Position numbers and translations under genes: made by a program. A stretch of DNA of 64,000 nucleotides, taken from Luteimicrobium xylanilyticum. Lineage in GTDB: Bacteria > Actinomycetota > Actinomycetes > Actinomycetales > Cellulomonadaceae. Where the stretch lies: the NCBI RefSeq assembly GCF_009429125.1, contig NZ_CP045529.1, positions 1,302,001-1,366,000 of the forward strand. Reading direction: 5' to 3'. Under the pieces are notes generated by a model that was not told the DNA's origin, ran no database searches, and was given only the letters and a program-made list of their open reading frames with translations. Positions 61,438-64,000 of this stretch are shown here, piece by piece. Within the stretch, counting starts at the first letter, position 1, and each line of letters begins with the position of its first letter.

Positions 61438-63681
61438 GTGTCCGAAACTGCAGCGTCCGGTACCGCGGACCCGGTCGTCCCTCGCGTCGTGGCCGTCGTG
61501 CCCGCACGCGGCGGCTCCGTCGGGGTCCCGCGCAAGAACCTCGAGCAGGTCGGGGGAGTCCCCCTCGTGGAGCGCGCCGTCCGCGCCGCCCTGGCCGCGC
61601 CGGCCGTCGACCTCGTGGTCGTCTCGACCGACGACGAGGAGATCGCCGCGGTCGCCGCGGCCGCGGGCGCACGCGTCGTGCAGCGCCCCACGGCCATCTC
61701 CGGCAGCACCGCGAGCTCCGAGGCCGCCGTCCTGCACGCGCTCGACGTGATCGGGTGGCCCGACCCCGTGGTCACCGTGCTCGTCCAGTGCACGTCGCCG
61801 TTCATCGACCCCGACGACGTCGACGTGGCCGTGCGCCGCGTCCTCGCCCGGGTCGAGGGCGGGGAAGGCCCGGACGTCGTGCTGTCGGTGGCCGCGACCC
61901 ACGAGTTCTGGTGGCGCACCGACGACGACGCCGTGCGCGCCGTCGGGCACAGCGTCCTGCACCGTCCGCGCCGCCAGGACCGCGACCCGCACTACCGCGA
62001 GACGGGCGCCTTCTACGCCATGCGCACGTCGGGCCTGCGGGCGACGGGCCGACGGTTCTTCGGCGAGATCGGCCTGCACCTCGTCGACCCGCGCACCGCG
62101 ATCGAGATCGACGACACGCACGAGCTGTGGCTCGCACGCCGCCTCGCGGGCGTCCTGCCGACGCCGTCCTGGGACGAGCCCGTGGACGTCGACGCGATCG
62201 TCACGGACTTCGACGGCGTGCACACCGACGACCGGGCCTGGATCACCGCGGACGGCACCGAGCACGTCGCGGTCCACCGTGGCGACGGACTCGGCGTTGC
62301 AGCTCTGCGCACCGCGGGCGTGCCCGTGCTCGTGCTGTCGACCGAGCGGGACGGCGTCGTCGCTGCGCGCGCCCGCAAGCTCGGCGTCGACGTGCTGCAC
62401 GGCGTCGACGACAAGGAGGCCGCGCTGCGCGAGTGGCTGTCGGTCAACCGCCTCGACCCCGCACGCGTCGCCTACCTCGGCAACGACGTCAACGACCTGC
62501 CCGCCCTGCGGCTCGTCGGCTGGCCGCTCGCCGTCGCCGACGCGCGGGACGAGGTGCGGTCCGTCGCGCGGCGCGTGCTGGCCCGGCCGGGCGGCCACGG
62601 CGCCGTCCGCGAGCTCGCCGAGCTCGTCCTGGCCGCGCGGGGTGAGCCGGGCCTCGGCGAGAAGGACGCGCCGGCGCCCGCCCGCACGACCCGGCGGCCC
62701 GCGTCCCACCTCGAGCCGACGCACACCGCGTCCCACCTCGTCTCCACCCGCACGACCCGCTCCACCACCGGAAGGAACACCATGAACGCGCGAGTGACCG
62801 AGAGCACCGCCCCCGCCGTCGAGATCGGCGACCTCGTCGTCGGCGACGGCCGACCCGTCTACGTGATCGGCGAGATCGGCATCAACCACAACGGCGACCC
62901 CGACATCGCGCGGCAGCTCATCGACGTGGCCGCCGACGCGGGCGTCCAGGCCGTGAAGTTCCAGAAGCGCACCCCCGAGCTCGCGGTGCCCCCGGAACAG
63001 CGTGACGTCATGCGCCAGACGCCCTGGGGCGAGATGACGTACCTCGAGTACAAGCACCGGGTCGAGCTCGACCGTGGCTCGTACGAGAAGATCGCCCAGC
63101 ACGCCGCCGACCGCGGCCTGCAGTGGTTCGCGTCCCCGTGGGACGTGCCGAGCGTCGAGTTCCTCGAGGACCTGGGCGTGGTGACGCACAAGGTCGCGTC
63201 GGCGTCGGTGACGGACAAGGAGCTGCTCCGTGCGCTCGCCGAGACGGGCAAGCCGATCATCCTGTCGACCGGCATGTCGACGCTCGAGCAGGTCGACGAG
63301 GCCGTCGAGATCCTCGGCACCGACCGGCTCGTCATCCTGCACGCGACCTCGACGTACCCGCTGCCGCCCGAGGAGACGAACCTCCGGGTGATCGCCGCGC
63401 TCAAGGAGCGCTACGGCGTGCCGGTCGGGTACTCGGGCCACGAGCGCGGCCTGCAGATCTCGGTCGCCGCGGTCGCGCTCGGCGCGGTCGCCGTCGAGCG
63501 GCACATCACGCTCGACCGCACCATGTGGGGCTCGGACCACGCGTCGTCGCTCGAGCCGCAGGGCCTGCAGCACCTCGTGCGCGACATCCGCATCCTCGAG
63601 CAGGCCATGGGCGACGGGGTCAAGCGCGTCATGCCGGGCGAGGTCGCGCCGATGCAGCGCCTGCGCCGCGTCACCGACTGA
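61438..63681 (+). CDS. NeuA-HAD-NeuB apparent fusion: sialic acid cytidylyltransferase, phosphatase and synthase
   Basis: The 747-residue frame has three parts. About 1-230: CMP-acylneuraminate cytidylyltransferase, VVAVVPARGGSVGVPRKNL, VQCTSPFI and RRQDRDPHYRETGAFY. About 248-400: KdsC-like HAD phosphatase, AIVTDFDGVHTDDRAW and AYLGNDVNDLPAL. About 449-747: NeuB synthase, YVIGEIGINHNGDPDIARQL, AVKFQKRTPEL, KVASASVTDKELL, ILSTGMSTLEQ, YSGHE and VERHITLDRTMWGSDHA. NeuA-HAD fusions are known; the NeuB join is unusual. An internal ATG at 62782 has GGAAGG upstream and could yield NeuB alone. The linker is Arg/Thr-rich. Confidence 0.88.
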   Translation: MSETAASGTADPVVPRVVAVVPARGGSVGVPRKNLEQVGGVPLVERAVRAALAAPAVDLVVVSTDDEEIAAVAAAAGARVVQRPTAISGSTASSEAAVLHALDVIGWPDPVVTVLVQCTSPFIDPDDVDVAVRRVLARVEGGEGPDVVLSVAATHEFWWRTDDDAVRAVGHSVLHRPRRQDRDPHYRETGAFYAMRTSGLRATGRRFFGEIGLHLVDPRTAIEIDDTHELWLARRLAGVLPTPSWDEPVDVDAIVTDFDGVHTDDRAWITADGTEHVAVHRGDGLGVAALRTAGVPVLVLSTERDGVVAARARKLGVDVLHGVDDKEAALREWLSVNRLDPARVAYLGNDVNDLPALRLVGWPLAVADARDEVRSVARRVLARPGGHGAVRELAELVLAARGEPGLGEKDAPAPARTTRRPASHLEPTHTASHLVSTRTTRSTTGRNTMNARVTESTAPAVEIGDLVVGDGRPVYVIGEIGINHNGDPDIARQLIDVAADAGVQAVKFQKRTPELAVPPEQRDVMRQTPWGEMTYLEYKHRVELDRGSYEKIAQHAADRGLQWFASPWDVPSVEFLEDLGVVTHKVASASVTDKELLRALAETGKPIILSTGMSTLEQVDEAVEILGTDRLVILHATSTYPLPPEETNLRVIAALKERYGVPVGYSGHERGLQISVAAVALGAVAVERHITLDRTMWGSDHASSLEPQGLQHLVRDIRILEQAMGDGVKRVMPGEVAPMQRLRRVTD
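62770..62784 (+). promoter_or_regulatory. Internal ribosome-binding site and start before NeuB domain
   Basis: GGAAGG (62770-62775) lies 6 nt before an in-frame ATG (62782-62784) at the exact start of the NeuB region. It may start a separate NeuB, as in relatives where neuA and neuB are distinct genes. Confidence 0.6.
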
Positions 63682-63706
63682 CCCGCCGACCGAGAGAGCT
63701 CCCGAG

Positions 63707-64000
63707 GTGATCGCACGCGACCCGGGCGGTGCCGAGAGGCACGCGCTCGCCCTCGCCGAGTCCCCGCTCCAGCTCCTCATGACGGTCGAGGCGGTCGACG
63801 CCGGGCACGTGCGGGGGCCCGTGGCCGTGCACGCCCGGCGAGGTGTGCCGGGTCTCGAGGACGCGGTCCGCGCGTTCGGGACGCTGCCGCTGCCCCCGAC
63901 CCTGGACCTCGACGTCCGGGGGCACGTCCGCTCGACCGTCGGGGGCCTCGGCGCGACGACGCTCGTCCTGGGTGACGCGTTCTCGGGCCGCGCCCAGGCG
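63707..64000 (+). CDS. Partial gene, possibly polysialyltransferase-like
   Basis: GTG 63707 opens 98 codons that run off the window end. The start (ALAESPLQLLMTVEAVDAG) and LVLGDAFSGRAQA resemble the N-terminal strands of alpha-2,8-polysialyltransferase/GT52-like proteins, which begin with an SPLQ-type strand and have a GDxxSG loop. Position directly after a NeuB domain fits transfer of a nonulosonic acid to a cell-surface glycan. GAG is the only weak ribosome-binding element, and the gap from the previous stop is 25 bases. The assignment is tentative because only a third or so of the protein is visible. Confidence 0.5.
   Translation, partial: MIARDPGGAERHALALAESPLQLLMTVEAVDAGHVRGPVAVHARRGVPGLEDAVRAFGTLPLPPTLDLDVRGHVRSTVGGLGATTLVLGDAFSGRAQA

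Overview
The window is a chromosomal stretch from a very GC-rich actinobacterium. Evidence: codon third positions are almost always G or C, GTG starts are frequent, leaderless starts recur, and the content is typically actinobacterial (biotin carboxylase/BCCP fusion, LpdA-type quinone dehydrogenase, sdhCDAB order, tatB next to an O-methyltransferase). The sugar-utilisation content suggests a Micrococcales member such as a Cellulomonas relative; that placement is inference. No rRNA, tRNA, CRISPR array or prophage was seen.

Layout. 1-7437: end of a leucyl aminopeptidase gene, an O-methyltransferase, tatB, a 2H phosphoesterase, a YihY membrane protein, and the sdhCDAB operon on the minus strand. 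7698-10084: mannose-1-phosphate guanylyltransferase and an M20 amidohydrolase. 10851-21709: a nucleoside uptake and salvage operon: BMP lipoprotein, fused ATPase, two permeases, cytidine deaminase, thymidine phosphorylase, two DUF202 membrane proteins, a possible cysteine-peptidase-like protein, a small acidic protein, adenosine deaminase and deoxyribose-phosphate aldolase. A phosphohexo/pentomutase and a purine nucleoside phosphorylase (25948-28747, minus strand) complete the pathway.

21819-25899 is a decayed island between the two halves of the nucleoside cluster. A LuxR-type regulator and a DUF4352 gene both lack their 5' ends at one shared junction. The DUF4352 gene is then split by an ISL3-family element (1427 bp, 24-bp inverted ends, 8-bp target duplication) and by an IS607-type element with an intact TnpB nuclease and a visibly damaged TnpA.

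28758-30263: a TetR regulator divergent from a short-chain dehydrogenase. 30449-40528: a LacI-controlled fructan operon, unusual in pairing two GH32 enzymes with a peptide-type (Dpp/Opp) ABC transporter. 40603-50188: an SDR gene, a second LacI regulator, two perfect palindromic operators, a CUT1 sugar transporter, two GH13 alpha-glucosidase paralogues and a GH32/43-like beta-fructosidase. 50243-55458: housekeeping genes (LpdA, NUDIX, acyl-CoA carboxylase alpha subunit, Maf).

55498-59356 is an accessory operon coding for a small secreted two-cysteine protein (frameshifted in a G7 tract), a lipoprotein, a peptidoglycan-binding adaptor, an ABC ATPase and an FtsX-type permease: a MacAB-like export or immunity system. 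59528-61291 is a DUF885 protein. The window ends in a nonulosonic (sialic) acid locus with an apparent NeuA-HAD-NeuB single-chain fusion followed by a partial, probably glycosyltransferase-like gene.

Recurring signal: at least eleven genes have a TANNNT -10 box 5-7 nt before the start codon and no ribosome-binding site, which indicates leaderless mRNAs and fixes several start codons.
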